Of a stretch of DNA of 64,000 bases, positions 36,440 to 45,638 are shown piece by piece; the stretch's first letter is position 1; the number at the start of each line of letters is the position of its first letter. The notes beneath the pieces were generated by a model. That model was not told the DNA's origin. It ran no database searches and worked only from the letters and a program-made list of their open reading frames with translations. The stretch spans positions 173,295-237,294 of the forward strand of contig JAPWHL010000003.1 in assembly GCA_027214255.1 (NCBI GenBank), written 5' to 3'. This stretch comes from Roseovarius aestuarii. GTDB lineage: Bacteria > Pseudomonadota > Alphaproteobacteria > Rhodobacterales > Rhodobacteraceae. A program made the translations under genes and the position numbers.

Positions 36440-36447
36440 CTTGCGCG

Positions 36448-37266
36448 TCATTCGCCCAGTTTTGCGTGGACTTCATCCAGATCAATTTCGCCAATTGGCA
36501 TCTTGTTGGAGGGATCGTCAAAGTCGTATTTGAACAGGTCGAAATCACGTTTGTAGATCTCGTAGACCAGATGCTTTGACAGATCGTCAAAGTAATCTTC
36601 GACGGGATGGGCGCGCTTTGGTCCGTGGCCTTCGCTTTCGTTAAAGCGGGGAATGGCGGTTAGATCGACTTTATGAGGTGTTTCAATCGCGTTCAGGACA
36701 TCCTGCATCCCGTCGTTGAATGCTTCGGTCCAGAAAATCCGATCATATGTCCCGCCATTGACGATGAACGTGCTGATATGGCCTGCCTGTGCGGACCAGT
36801 GGATGTCAGGCTCCATCGGGCGGCGCCATCTGATGGTGTCGCGTGCGAACAGCAAAAAACGGCGGAAACTTTGGATTTGATCGAAGTCCTGCTTGCCGTC
36901 GTCGCCGCCGACTTCGATTCCGTATTTCTGCACCAGCAGCGGAACCAGTTTACCCCGATACCGTTTGCCGTTGCGCTGGATGCCGCAAATCTTGTCGAAA
37001 AAACTGGAGAGGATGCGCGTGTAGGGATTGCGCACACAGGTGAACGCATAGGATTGATGGGCTGTCACATTGGCGGTGATCAACGGTTGGCTTTCATCCA
37101 GTGCCCATTTGTGCATGCCGCCTTGGGCGTCGTGGATATCGCCATCGAAAAACTGCCCGTGGTCCGAATAATACATAATTTGACCGATGGTGGAGCAGGC
37201 GCATTTGGGTACAACCCTATACACAACACTCTCGCTTTCGGTCATCCAGGTGCCGGGAAAACCCAT
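36448..37266 (-). CDS. Sulfotransferase (Sulfotransfer_2 family)
   Basis: 272 residues. PKCACST (20-26) is the 5'-phosphosulfate-binding loop, and FTCVRNPYTRILSSFFDK is the 3'-phosphate-binding motif with Arg and Ser, as in carbohydrate sulfotransferases using PAPS. The ATG at 37266 has a GGAGA site; a TTG five codons earlier is disregarded. It is divergent from a family 14 glycosyltransferase gene across 147 bases, suggesting both modify a surface glycan. No transmembrane segment or signal peptide, so it acts in the cytosol. Acceptor unknown. Confidence 0.85.
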   Translation of the reverse strand: MGFPGTWMTESESVVYRVVPKCACSTIGQIMYYSDHGQFFDGDIHDAQGGMHKWALDESQPLITANVTAHQSYAFTCVRNPYTRILSSFFDKICGIQRNGKRYRGKLVPLLVQKYGIEVGGDDGKQDFDQIQSFRRFLLFARDTIRWRRPMEPDIHWSAQAGHISTFIVNGGTYDRIFWTEAFNDGMQDVLNAIETPHKVDLTAIPRFNESEGHGPKRAHPVEDYFDDLSKHLVYEIYKRDFDLFKYDFDDPSNKMPIGEIDLDEVHAKLGE

Positions 37267-37413
37267 AACTGCCGTCTCCAAATGCCTCAGGTGCCCGTTT
37301 AGGGCTTATTGGTCATTAGTATGTTAAAACGGGAACAAACCCGGTTTAATACATGCTTGATCGCGACTATCACTGTAATCAATCCGCGTAACAAGGGCTA
37401 GTCTGTTTCCAAT

Positions 37414-38991
37414 ATGGCAAAAATTGCATTCATACTTCTATGCCACAAGGACCCGGATGCGATCATCGGGCAGGCGAAGATGTTGACCGCAGCGGGCGAC
37501 TATATCGCGATCCACTTTGATGGCCGGTCCAATCCTGCGCATTACAAACAAATCCGCGCTGAATTGGATGGCAATCCCAATGTGACCTTCGCGCGCAAGC
37601 GGTTGAAATGCGGCTGGGGCGAATGGTCGCTGGTGCACGCGACTTTGCTGGCGGTTGAAGCTGCTGCGCAAGCCTTTCCGCGTGCCACGCATTTTTACAT
37701 GTTGTCGGGGGATTGCGCCGCGATCAAGTCAGCGCGCTATGCTCATGATTTTCTGGATGCCGAGGATGTCGATTACATCGAATCCTTTGATTATTTCGAC
37801 AGTGACTGGATCAAGACCGGCATGAAGGAAGAGCGGTTGATCTATCGCCACTTCTTTAATGAGCGAAAAAACAAGCGGCTGTTTGATACGTCCTTTTACT
37901 TGCAACAGAAATTCAAGCTGTCGCGCGATGTCCCGCATGACATTCAGGTGCAGATCGGCAGCCAATGGTGGTGCCTGCGCCGTCGTACCATCGAGTGGAT
38001 CTTAGAATTCACGCGCAAACGTCGAGACGTGATGCGGTTTTTTCGCACTACATGGATCCCCGATGAGACATTTTTTCAAACTGTCGTGCGCCACCTTGTA
38101 CCGGATGCCGAGATTCGCACGCGCACGCTGACCTTTCTGATGTTTACCGAATACGGCATGCCGCAGACGTTTTATAACGACCATTATGAACTGCTGTTGG
38201 GGCAGGATGCGTTGTTTGCACGCAAGATCAGCCCCGAGGCGGTTGAACTGAAAGAACGGTTGGGTGCGCTTTACTCCGATGACCGGGCCGAGTTCAGGAT
38301 TTCTGACGAAGGGCGCAGCCTGTTCAAGTTCCTAACGGGCCGGGGGCGAATCGGGCGACGGTTTGCCAGCCGGTTCTGGGAAACCGAAAGTACGCTGGGC
38401 CGCCAACGCGAACTGATGATCGTGATCTGCAAGAAATGGCATGTTGCCAAGCGGTTAATCGAACAGATCAGGCAGATTACCAACACGCCGACGATTGAGT
38501 ACCTGTTTAACGAAGAAGACACCGATCTGCCCGACCTTGGCGGGATTCAATCAAGTTTAAGCAAGCGTACGCGCCATCGCCGGGCTTTGATGCGGATGTT
38601 GTTTGATTACTATGAAACGGATCAGATGATTGTCTGCATGGACCCCGGCAATCTGGATTTGTTGCAGGATTTTTGTAGCGATCGCAGCGTGACCCGTCTG
38701 TTGGAAATACAATGCGTCTTTACGGACGAATTTTTAACCGGGCATGCCATGCGCGTTGGCTTGGCAGGGGAGCAAACCAGTGATGAAACGCTGGAGCGCC
38801 TGTTGCCCACGATTCGCGGTGACACTACATTTGAAAGCGATAAAATTCGTGATGCCGAGTTTGAGCATCACTACATCATCCACGAACGCAACAGCCCCGA
38901 AGAGAATGCAGGCCCGATTGCCAAGTTTCTGGACACCGGCCATGATGCCGCGCTTCAGATCGCCCGGACCGAGCATCTTTTTGCGGATTGA
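37414..38991 (+). CDS. Family 14 (core-2/I-branching-like) glycosyltransferase with DUF5927-type C-terminus
   Basis: 525 residues. The N-terminal half (about 1-290) is a GT14/Branch domain: IAFILLCHKDPDAIIGQAKML, YIAIHFDGRSNPAHY, CGWGEWSLVHATLLAVEAA, YMLSGDC, SQWWCLRRRTIEWIL and PDETFFQTV. The second half (about 300-525) is an alphaproteobacterial extension with features resembling a sulfotransferase-like or P-loop-less partner domain, as annotated DUF5927. It would transfer a sugar (likely GlcNAc or xylose) to a glycan. No membrane segment is present. Divergent from a sulfotransferase gene. The ribosome site is weak. Confidence 0.82.
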   Translation: MAKIAFILLCHKDPDAIIGQAKMLTAAGDYIAIHFDGRSNPAHYKQIRAELDGNPNVTFARKRLKCGWGEWSLVHATLLAVEAAAQAFPRATHFYMLSGDCAAIKSARYAHDFLDAEDVDYIESFDYFDSDWIKTGMKEERLIYRHFFNERKNKRLFDTSFYLQQKFKLSRDVPHDIQVQIGSQWWCLRRRTIEWILEFTRKRRDVMRFFRTTWIPDETFFQTVVRHLVPDAEIRTRTLTFLMFTEYGMPQTFYNDHYELLLGQDALFARKISPEAVELKERLGALYSDDRAEFRISDEGRSLFKFLTGRGRIGRRFASRFWETESTLGRQRELMIVICKKWHVAKRLIEQIRQITNTPTIEYLFNEEDTDLPDLGGIQSSLSKRTRHRRALMRMLFDYYETDQMIVCMDPGNLDLLQDFCSDRSVTRLLEIQCVFTDEFLTGHAMRVGLAGEQTSDETLERLLPTIRGDTTFESDKIRDAEFEHHYIIHERNSPEENAGPIAKFLDTGHDAALQIARTEHLFAD

Positions 38992-39017
38992 CGCGTTTTC
39001 AACATTAAGGTGGCCCA

Positions 39018-39386
39018 ATGCCCTACGTTTATGATGACCAAAACATCTTTGCCAAGATTTTGCGCGGCGAGATTCCCAACGACACGGTGCTGGAAACAGA
39101 GCATTGTCTGGCCTTCAAGGATATCAATCCGCAGGCTCCGGTGCATATTCTGGTTATTCCCAAGGGGCCGTATGTTTGTTTTGCGCATTTTGCCGCCGAG
39201 GCAAGCGATGCCGAGCTGGTCGATTTCAACAGAACCATTGGGAAAGTGTGCCGTATGGCGGGGGTCGCTGAGGACGGGTATCGCACGATTTCAAACGCGG
39301 GTGTGAACGGCCTGCAAGAGGTGCCGCATCTGCATATGCATATCCTGGGCGGGCAGGTGTTGGGGCCATTGCTGGCGCGGACGTAA
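39018..39386 (+). CDS. HIT-family nucleotide hydrolase (HINT-like)
   Basis: 122 residues. IFAKILRGEIPNDTVLE opens the family and PHLHMHILGGQ holds the HxHxH catalytic triad. HINT proteins hydrolyse adenosine phosphoramidates and related aminoacyl-AMPs in the cytosol. An AAGGTGG site precedes the ATG. 26 bases after the glycosyltransferase, possibly cotranscribed but without a clear functional link. Confidence 0.93.
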   Translation: MPYVYDDQNIFAKILRGEIPNDTVLETEHCLAFKDINPQAPVHILVIPKGPYVCFAHFAAEASDAELVDFNRTIGKVCRMAGVAEDGYRTISNAGVNGLQEVPHLHMHILGGQVLGPLLART

Positions 39387-39406
39387 CGGGGCCGCGCCAG
39401 CCGGGA

Positions 39407-40345
39407 TTACCGGCTGCGGGTAAGGTCCAAAAATACTTCCTCCAGATGGGCCTCTTCTGTGTGTAGATCGCGCAGGCCGATCCCGGCTGTGCGCACAGTA
39501 TCCAGAACTTCCCCCGCCTGTGTGTCTGACCGGTTATAGCTGATTGCCAGCCGCCCATCCGGGCGCAATTGCGAAATTAAACCGGGTCCTTGAGGCAGGG
39601 GGGAATTGGCCGTCAGCGGGATGTCGGGCGTGATCAGGATCGTCTTGCGGTCAATCCGACCCAACAGGGATTGCGTATTATCGCGAACAACCACCTCGCC
39701 GTGATTGATGATGGCGATTTCATCGCACATCTCTTCGGCTTCTTCCAGATAATGCGTTGTCAGGATGATGGTCATGCCTTGCTTGTTTAATTCCCGCACA
39801 TTTGTCCACAGCATCTGACGTAATTCGATGTCGACCCCTGCGGTTGGTTCGTCCAGCACCAGTACCGGCGGGGCATGGACCAAGGCCTTGGCCAGAAGCA
39901 AGCGGCGGCGCATGCCACCCGACAGGGTGCGTGCGTAGGCGTTTGCCTTGTCTTCAAGGCCTACCAGCGCAAGGATTTCGTCACTGCGTCGCTGCCCGCG
40001 CGGCACTCCATAAAGGCCTGCCTGTACCTCAAGGGCGTCGCGGGGCGTGAAAAAAGGATCCAGATTCAGCTCTTGCGGCATGACGCCAATGGCCGCGCGG
40101 CTTTGTCGGGGGTTAACGTCCTGATCAAACCCCCAGATCGTGACGTTGCCCGCCGATTTAATCACCAGACCGGCCAAAATATTGATCAGTGTTGACTTGC
40201 CCGCGCCATTGGGGCCCAGCAGACCAAAAACGCTGCCTGCGGGGATGTCTAAATCAATGCCTTTCAGTGCCTCCTTGGCAGGGGATGTGCCGCTGGCGGC
40301 GTAGGTTTTGCGCAACCCGCGGATTTCGATGGCTGATGCGTTCAT
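39407..40345 (-). CDS. ABC-2 type transporter ATP-binding protein
   Basis: 312 residues. Walker A is GPNGAGKST, signature LSGGMRRRLLLAKALVHAPPVLVLDEPTAGVD and switch THYLEEAEE. The DrrA/NodI-like C-terminal ~90 residues (VRDNTQSLLGRIDRKTI, GIGLRDLHTEEAHLEEVFLDLT) are present. Such ATPases energise ABC-2 export permeases, but none is encoded on either side here. Convergent with the HIT gene (20 bases between stops) and divergent from the zinc finger gene. Confidence 0.88.
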   Translation of the reverse strand: MNASAIEIRGLRKTYAASGTSPAKEALKGIDLDIPAGSVFGLLGPNGAGKSTLINILAGLVIKSAGNVTIWGFDQDVNPRQSRAAIGVMPQELNLDPFFTPRDALEVQAGLYGVPRGQRRSDEILALVGLEDKANAYARTLSGGMRRRLLLAKALVHAPPVLVLDEPTAGVDIELRQMLWTNVRELNKQGMTIILTTHYLEEAEEMCDEIAIINHGEVVVRDNTQSLLGRIDRKTILITPDIPLTANSPLPQGPGLISQLRPDGRLAISYNRSDTQAGEVLDTVRTAGIGLRDLHTEEAHLEEVFLDLTRSR

Positions 40346-40418
40346 GGTGGTCTTGCCCTTGCCTGTTAGATCGCAGATAGTTGCGTAAAGTATCGGACGT
40401 GAAAAGGAAACGCCCCCT

Positions 40419-40598
40419 ATGGTTACGCAAGCCCCGGAAACGCGGATCGTGGATCAGTATCGCATCTCGTGCGATGGCGGTGAGGGTGCGCTGGGCCACC
40501 CGCGCGTCTGGTTGCAGATCCCGAGCGAGCATGGATGGGTCGAATGCCCATATTGTGACTGCAAGATTGTGCACAAGGATTTTGAGGGCAAGGTCTGA
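40419..40598 (+). CDS. Small zinc-finger protein (zf-CHCC / NDUFS6-like)
   Basis: 59 residues, starting MVTQAPETRIVDQYRISCDG. Cys18, His27 in ALGHPRVWLQI, and Cys43 and Cys46 in VECPYCDCKIV form the C-x8-H-x15-C-x2-C zinc site of the family related to the accessory complex I subunit NDUFS6. AAAAGGAAA upstream supports the ATG at 40419. Monocistronic, followed by a diverged copy of the 3'-flanking repeat. Confidence 0.85.
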   Translation: MVTQAPETRIVDQYRISCDGGEGALGHPRVWLQIPSEHGWVECPYCDCKIVHKDFEGKV

Positions 40599-40635
40599 CG
40601 CCTTCGAAGTGCTGCGCCTGTTGGGGGCGTCGGAA

Positions 40636-40660
40636 TTTAGGTATTTTCGGGAAAGATGAA
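40636..40660 (+). repeat. 3'-flanking repeat, diverged copy D
   Basis: TTTAGGTATTTT followed by CGGGAAAGATGAA, 37 bases past the zinc finger gene stop and in its direction. It shares the GGTATTT core and the purine-rich tail with the other copies. Confidence 0.4.
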
Positions 40661-40774
40661 AGGCTAAGGGGCTATACCCTTGTGGCCGATCCAATTTGCG
40701 CAGGCGATGTGTAATCGGGTGGCGAGCGGCGCGCGCGCGTGGCATATCATGTACCAACCATTAGGGAGGCGGGT

Positions 40775-43576
40775 ATGACCACGCAATTTGGCAAGGGGTG
40801 CCATCTGCATCTGATTGACGGCTCGGCGTTTATCTTTCGCGCCTATCACGCGCTGCCGCCATTGACGCGCAAGTCCGATGGGTTGCCCATTGGCGCCGTG
40901 GCAGGGTTTTGCAACATGTTGCAGCGCTATGTCGAAGGCAATCACGGCCCGGATGCTCCGACCCATGTGGCCGTGATTTTCGATAAGGGCAGCCATACGT
41001 TTCGCAATGATTTGTTCCCTGATTACAAGGCCAACCGCGAGGCAATGCCCGAAGATCTACGCCCGCAAATGCCGCTAACGCGCGAAGCGACGATTGCGTT
41101 CAATATCGCCTGCAAAGAAGTCGAAGGTTACGAGGCAGATGATATCATCGCGACACTTAGCTGTCAGGCGCGCGAAGCGGGCGGGCGGGTGACGATCATC
41201 AGTTCGGATAAGGACTTGATGCAACTGGTGGGTGGTGGCGTTGAGATGCTGGATGCGATGAAGAACCGGCGCATCGATGTGGACGGCGTTCGTGAAAAGT
41301 TCGGCGTTGGCCCTGAGCGGGTCGTGGATGTTCAGGCATTGGCCGGGGATTCTGTGGACAATGTGCCCGGCGCGCCGGGGATCGGGATCAAAACGGCAGC
41401 CTTGTTGATCAACGAATATGGTGATCTGGATGCGCTGTTGGAACGTGCTGGTGAGATCAAGCAACCCAAGCGCCGACAAACCCTGATCGACAATGCAGAG
41501 CAAATCCGCCTGTCGCGCCAGTTGGTGCAACTGGATTGTGACATGCCCTTGGATTTCGGTCTGGACGATCTGGAAGTGCGTGATGCCGACACCGAGACGC
41601 TGTTGGCGTTCTTGGCCGAGATGGAGTTTCGCACCCTGACCAAGCGGATCGCTGATGCGATGGGGGCCGAGCCGCCGGTAATCGAGGATGAGCCAGCCAA
41701 GGTTGCTGATGCGGCCGCTCCGGACATGCCCGACATCTCGGTTGCCGACTACAGGCAGGTCAGTGACGCTGCCGAATTACAAGTCTGGCTGGACCGGATT
41801 TATGCGCGCGGCTATGTCGCTGTTGATACGGAAACCACGTCGCTGAATGAAATGCAGGCGGAACTGGTCGGCATCTCTTTATGTGTGGAGCCTGGGCAGG
41901 CGTGTTACATCCCGCTGATCCACAAGGATGGCGATGCGGATGATCTGTTTGGCTCAGACAAGCTGGCTGAGGGGCAGATGCCGGTGCAACAGGTTCTGGA
42001 TGCGTTAAAGTCGATGCTGGAGGATCCGGCGATCCTAAAGATCGGCCAGAACATGAAATACGACGCCAAGGTTTTCGCGCGCCATGGGGTGAATGTGGCC
42101 CCGATCGACGATACGATGTTGATGTCTTATGCCCTGCACGCTGGGATGCACAATCATGGTATGGATGCGTTGAGCGAACGCTATCTGGGCCACACGCCGA
42201 TCCCGATCAAAACGCTGATCGGAACGGGCAAGTCCGCCGTGACCTTTGACCGTGTGCCGTTGGACAAGGCCGTGCCCTATGCTGCCGAGGATGCCGACGT
42301 GACGTTGCGGTTGTGGATGCTGTTCAAGCCCCAGTTGCACCGCGAGCGGGTTACAAGCGTTTACGAGACATTGGAGCGTCCCTTGGTACCGGTGCTGGCC
42401 CGGATGGAACAGAACGGGATCAAGGTGGACCGCGAGGTTCTAAGCCGCATGTCCAACGCCTTTGCACAGAAAATGGCCGGGCTGGAGGCGGAAATTCACG
42501 CGTTGGCCGGGCGCAGTTTCAACGTTGGCAGCCCAAAACAATTGGGCGAAATCCTGTTTGATGAAATGGGACTGGAGGGGGGCAAGCGTGGCAAGACGGG
42601 CGCTTATGCGACGGGTGCCGACGTACTTGAGGATTTGGCCACCGAACATGATTTGCCTGCCCGCGTGCTGGATTGGCGGCAACTGTCCAAGTTGAAATCG
42701 ACCTATACGGATGCATTGCAAGATCATATCGACCCGGATACAGGGCGGGTTCATACCTCGTATATGCAGGCCGGAGCCAGCACCGGGCGTTTGGCCTCAA
42801 GTGATCCTAATTTGCAAAACATTCCCGTGCGCAGCGATGAAGGCCGTCGCATTCGCGAGGCATTCATCGCCCCGGAAGGGCGAACGCTGGTCAGTTTGGA
42901 TTACAGCCAGATTGAGCTGCGCATTCTGGCGCATGTCGCCGATATTGCCGCATTGAAAGAGGCATTTCGTCAGGGCCAAGATATTCACGCAATGACGGCC
43001 AGCGAAATGTTCGGCGTGCCGATGGAGGAGATGACTCCCGAGGTGCGCCGCCGAGCCAAGGCGATCAACTTTGGTGTGATTTACGGGATTTCCGGTTTTG
43101 GACTGGCGCGCAATCTGCGCATCCCGCGCAGTGAGGCGCAGGGGTTCATTGACCGCTATTTTGAGCGCTTCCCGGGTATCCGTACCTACATGGATGCAAC
43201 CGTAGATTTCGCCAAGGCGCATGGGCATGTTCAGACGCTGTTTGGACGCAAGATTCACACGCCAGAAATCGCGGCCAAGGGTCCACGCGCCGGATTCGCC
43301 AAGCGCGCGGCAATCAATGCGCCGATTCAGGGCACAGCGGCCGATGTTATCCGGCGTGCCATGATCCGCATGCCGGATGCCATTCAGGGACTGCCTTGCA
43401 AGATGTTGTTGCAAGTGCACGATGAACTGTTGTTCGAGGTCGAATCCGGCGCCGAGGACGAGGTGATCAAGGTTGCCCGCGACGTGATGGAGGGGGCTGC
43501 TGCGCCTTTGGTGCATCTGGACGTGCCCCTGACCGTAGATGCCGGGCGCGGTGCCAATTGGGCCGAAGCGCATTAA
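40775..43576 (+). CDS. polA: DNA polymerase I
   Basis: 933 residues with all three domains. The 5'-3' nuclease (about 1-295) has LIDGSAFIFRAYHA and GYEADDIIATL. The 3'-5' proofreading domain (about 330-530) keeps the DxE motif in AVDTETTSLNEM, so proofreading is probably active. In the polymerase (about 560-933), motif A is SLDYSQIELRILAHVA, motif B RRRAKAINFGVIYGISGFG and motif C QVHDELLFEV. It fills gaps in repair and replaces RNA primers. The ATG at 40775 has an AGGGAGG site; a 12-codon longer frame is disregarded. A strong terminator follows. Confidence 0.97.
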   Translation: MTTQFGKGCHLHLIDGSAFIFRAYHALPPLTRKSDGLPIGAVAGFCNMLQRYVEGNHGPDAPTHVAVIFDKGSHTFRNDLFPDYKANREAMPEDLRPQMPLTREATIAFNIACKEVEGYEADDIIATLSCQAREAGGRVTIISSDKDLMQLVGGGVEMLDAMKNRRIDVDGVREKFGVGPERVVDVQALAGDSVDNVPGAPGIGIKTAALLINEYGDLDALLERAGEIKQPKRRQTLIDNAEQIRLSRQLVQLDCDMPLDFGLDDLEVRDADTETLLAFLAEMEFRTLTKRIADAMGAEPPVIEDEPAKVADAAAPDMPDISVADYRQVSDAAELQVWLDRIYARGYVAVDTETTSLNEMQAELVGISLCVEPGQACYIPLIHKDGDADDLFGSDKLAEGQMPVQQVLDALKSMLEDPAILKIGQNMKYDAKVFARHGVNVAPIDDTMLMSYALHAGMHNHGMDALSERYLGHTPIPIKTLIGTGKSAVTFDRVPLDKAVPYAAEDADVTLRLWMLFKPQLHRERVTSVYETLERPLVPVLARMEQNGIKVDREVLSRMSNAFAQKMAGLEAEIHALAGRSFNVGSPKQLGEILFDEMGLEGGKRGKTGAYATGADVLEDLATEHDLPARVLDWRQLSKLKSTYTDALQDHIDPDTGRVHTSYMQAGASTGRLASSDPNLQNIPVRSDEGRRIREAFIAPEGRTLVSLDYSQIELRILAHVADIAALKEAFRQGQDIHAMTASEMFGVPMEEMTPEVRRRAKAINFGVIYGISGFGLARNLRIPRSEAQGFIDRYFERFPGIRTYMDATVDFAKAHGHVQTLFGRKIHTPEIAAKGPRAGFAKRAAINAPIQGTAADVIRRAMIRMPDAIQGLPCKMLLQVHDELLFEVESGAEDEVIKVARDVMEGAAAPLVHLDVPLTVDAGRGANWAEAH

Positions 43577-43600
43577 TCACCGGTGAGTAGCCGCAAAATA

Positions 43601-43637
43601 AAACGCCCCGATGCACGCATTCGGGGCGTTTTTGTTT
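43601..43637 (+). terminator. Intrinsic terminator of polA
   Basis: AAACGCCCCGA (43601-43611) pairs with TCGGGGCGTTT (43621-43631), followed by TTTGTTT. Confidence 0.92.
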
Positions 43638-43666
43638 GGGGTGACGGGCTCATTGGTGGATTAGTT

Positions 43667-43709
43667 GAGAATGCCTCGCATTTTCATTGACAGTTGCGAG
43701 TGGTTCGCA
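43667..43709. promoter_or_regulatory. Two palindromes upstream of sitA, candidate Fur/Mur-family boxes
   Basis: GAGAATGC-CTC-GCATTTTC (43667-43685) is a 19-base near-perfect palindrome, the length of a Fur-family box. TGCGA-GTGGT-TCGCA (43695-43709) is a second palindrome 9 bases on, ending 40 bases before the sitA start. Position and symmetry suggest metal-dependent repression of the manganese/iron importer. Confidence 0.5.
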
Positions 43710-43749
43710 TTTAAGGGCGTGGAGATTGACCGACCACAGGAGTTATACC

Positions 43750-44658
43750 ATGACCGTAGACCGTGCCCGCGCCACCCGGCTTGCTGCGATGACTGTCGTT
43801 TTTTTGACAGCGACGGGCGCAATGGCGGCTGACAAAATGAAGGTAGTAACGACGTTTACCGTGCTGGCCGATATGGCGGCCAACGTTGCGGGGGATGCGG
43901 CCGATGTGGTGTCGATCACCAAACCGGGCGCAGAAATCCACGGGTATGAGCCAACACCGCAAGATATCGTGCGCGCACATGATGCAGATCTGATCCTTTG
44001 GAATGGTATGAAATTGGAACTCTGGTTTGAGCAGTTCCTGTCCAACATGGCGGATGTGCCTTCGGTCACATTGACAGATGGGGTCGACCCGATTTCGATT
44101 GCTTCGGGCAGCTATCAGGGAAAACCCAACCCCCATGCGTGGATGGGGTTGGACAATGCGTTGATCTATATTGACAATATTACCAAGGCTTTTGTTCTGC
44201 ATGACCCGGGCAATGCCGCAGTTTATCGTGCCAATGCCGACGCTTACAAAACCCGGTTGCGCAACACGATTCAGCCATTGCGCGATGCGGTGGCCAATAT
44301 CCCCGAGAACAAGCGCTGGCTGGTGACGTGCGAAGGCGCATTCAGCTATCTGGCGCGGGATTTTGGAATGAAGGAGCTGTATCTGTGGCCGATGAATGCC
44401 GATCAGGTTGGCACACCGCAGCAGGTACGCGGCGTGATTGATGGTGTTCGTGACAACGATATTCCGGTCGTGTTTTGCGAAAGCACAGTCAACACATCAC
44501 CGGCAGAACAGGTCGCCCGCGAAACCGGAGCGCGTTATGGCGGCGTTCTGTATGTCGACTCTCTTAGCGAACCGGACGGTAAGGTGCCGACCTATCTGGA
44601 TCTATTGAACGTTACCTCCAGTACGATTGTCGAAGGTTTGACCGGCGACACGAAATAA
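43750..44658 (+). CDS. sitA: Mn/Fe ABC transporter substrate-binding protein
   Basis: 302 residues of the cluster 9 metal-binding proteins. A signal peptide ends at AMA (about residue 27). The four metal ligands of SitA/MntC proteins can be placed: His64 (EIHGYEP), His129 (NPHAW), Glu195 ([13 protein letters not shown]) and Asp270 (LYVDSLS). There is no His-rich loop, unlike ZnuA in the same window, so manganese or ferrous iron is the likelier cargo. The ATG at 43750 has an AGGAG site. First gene of sitABCD. Confidence 0.92.
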   Translation: MTVDRARATRLAAMTVVFLTATGAMAADKMKVVTTFTVLADMAANVAGDAADVVSITKPGAEIHGYEPTPQDIVRAHDADLILWNGMKLELWFEQFLSNMADVPSVTLTDGVDPISIASGSYQGKPNPHAWMGLDNALIYIDNITKAFVLHDPGNAAVYRANADAYKTRLRNTIQPLRDAVANIPENKRWLVTCEGAFSYLARDFGMKELYLWPMNADQVGTPQQVRGVIDGVRDNDIPVVFCESTVNTSPAEQVARETGARYGGVLYVDSLSEPDGKVPTYLDLLNVTSSTIVEGLTGDTK

Positions 44659-44735
44659 ACCCTCTGCGGTTCCGCCGCCTGTATTATCGATCGGTCGGGG
44701 CGTATGCGCCCGGCCCAATGCAAGGAAGACCACCG

Positions 44736-45638
44736 ATGCGCGATTCGCACGATACCGTTCCCAATGCAGCCCGACATGCCCCCACCGATCCGGGTGGAGG
44801 CATTTCGGCGCATGATGTGACGGTGACATATCGCAATGGCCATACGGCCCTGTGGAACGCCAGCTTTGAAATCCCTCGTGGCACTGTGACGGCGCTGGTT
44901 GGAGTCAATGGTGCGGGCAAATCGACGCTGTTCAAGGCGATCATGGGGTTTGTGCCAGCTGCGCAGGGCGAAATCCGGGTTCTCGGCATGCCCGTACGAG
45001 AGGCGTTGAAACAAAACCTGGTGGCCTATGTGCCCCAATCCGAGGACGTCGATTGGTCCTTTCCCGTGCTGGTCGAAGATGTGGTGATGATGGGGCGCTA
45101 TGGTCACATGGGGTTCTTGCGCCGTCCCTCAGCAAAGGACCGGGCTGCGGTTGATCTGGCACTTGATCGGGTCAACATGCAGGACTTTCGCCACCGCCAA
45201 ATTGGCGAACTGTCCGGCGGCCAACGCAAGCGCGTCTTTTTGGCACGTTCTTTGGCGCAGGACGGGAAGGTAATTTTGCTAGACGAACCATTTACCGGCG
45301 TCGATGTGAAAACCGAAGAACAGATCGTGGCCCTTTTGCGTGAGCTGCGCGATGAGGGGCGGGTGATGTTGGTGTCGACCCATAATCTTGGATCGGTGCC
45401 CGAGTTCTGCGACCGCACCGTGTTGGTAAAGGGAACTGTCCTGAGTTATGGATTGATCGAGACGACGTTCACCCGCGAAAATCTGGAAAACGCGTTTGGC
45501 GGTGTGCTGCGCCACTTCACCCTTGGTGGTGATACCTTGCACGATGACGAGGATGCGCGTGAAATCACGATTATCTCGGATGACGAACGCCCGTTCGTGC
45601 AATATGGCGAAAAGACCCAGCGCCGGGGGGACACTTGA
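44736..45638 (+). CDS. sitB: Mn/Fe ABC transporter ATP-binding protein
   Basis: 300 residues. Walker A is GVNGAGKST, signature [32 protein letters not shown], switch [38 protein letters not shown] is typical of SitB/MntB. The C-terminus continues into about 50 acidic residues. The ATG at 44736 has an AAGGAAG site; a start at 44718 is less likely. The gene ends in a TGATG overlap with sitC. Confidence 0.93.
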   Translation: MRDSHDTVPNAARHAPTDPGGGISAHDVTVTYRNGHTALWNASFEIPRGTVTALVGVNGAGKSTLFKAIMGFVPAAQGEIRVLGMPVREALKQNLVAYVPQSEDVDWSFPVLVEDVVMMGRYGHMGFLRRPSAKDRAAVDLALDRVNMQDFRHRQIGELSGGQRKRVFLARSLAQDGKVILLDEPFTGVDVKTEEQIVALLRELRDEGRVMLVSTHNLGSVPEFCDRTVLVKGTVLSYGLIETTFTRENLENAFGGVLRHFTLGGDTLHDDEDAREITIISDDERPFVQYGEKTQRRGDT

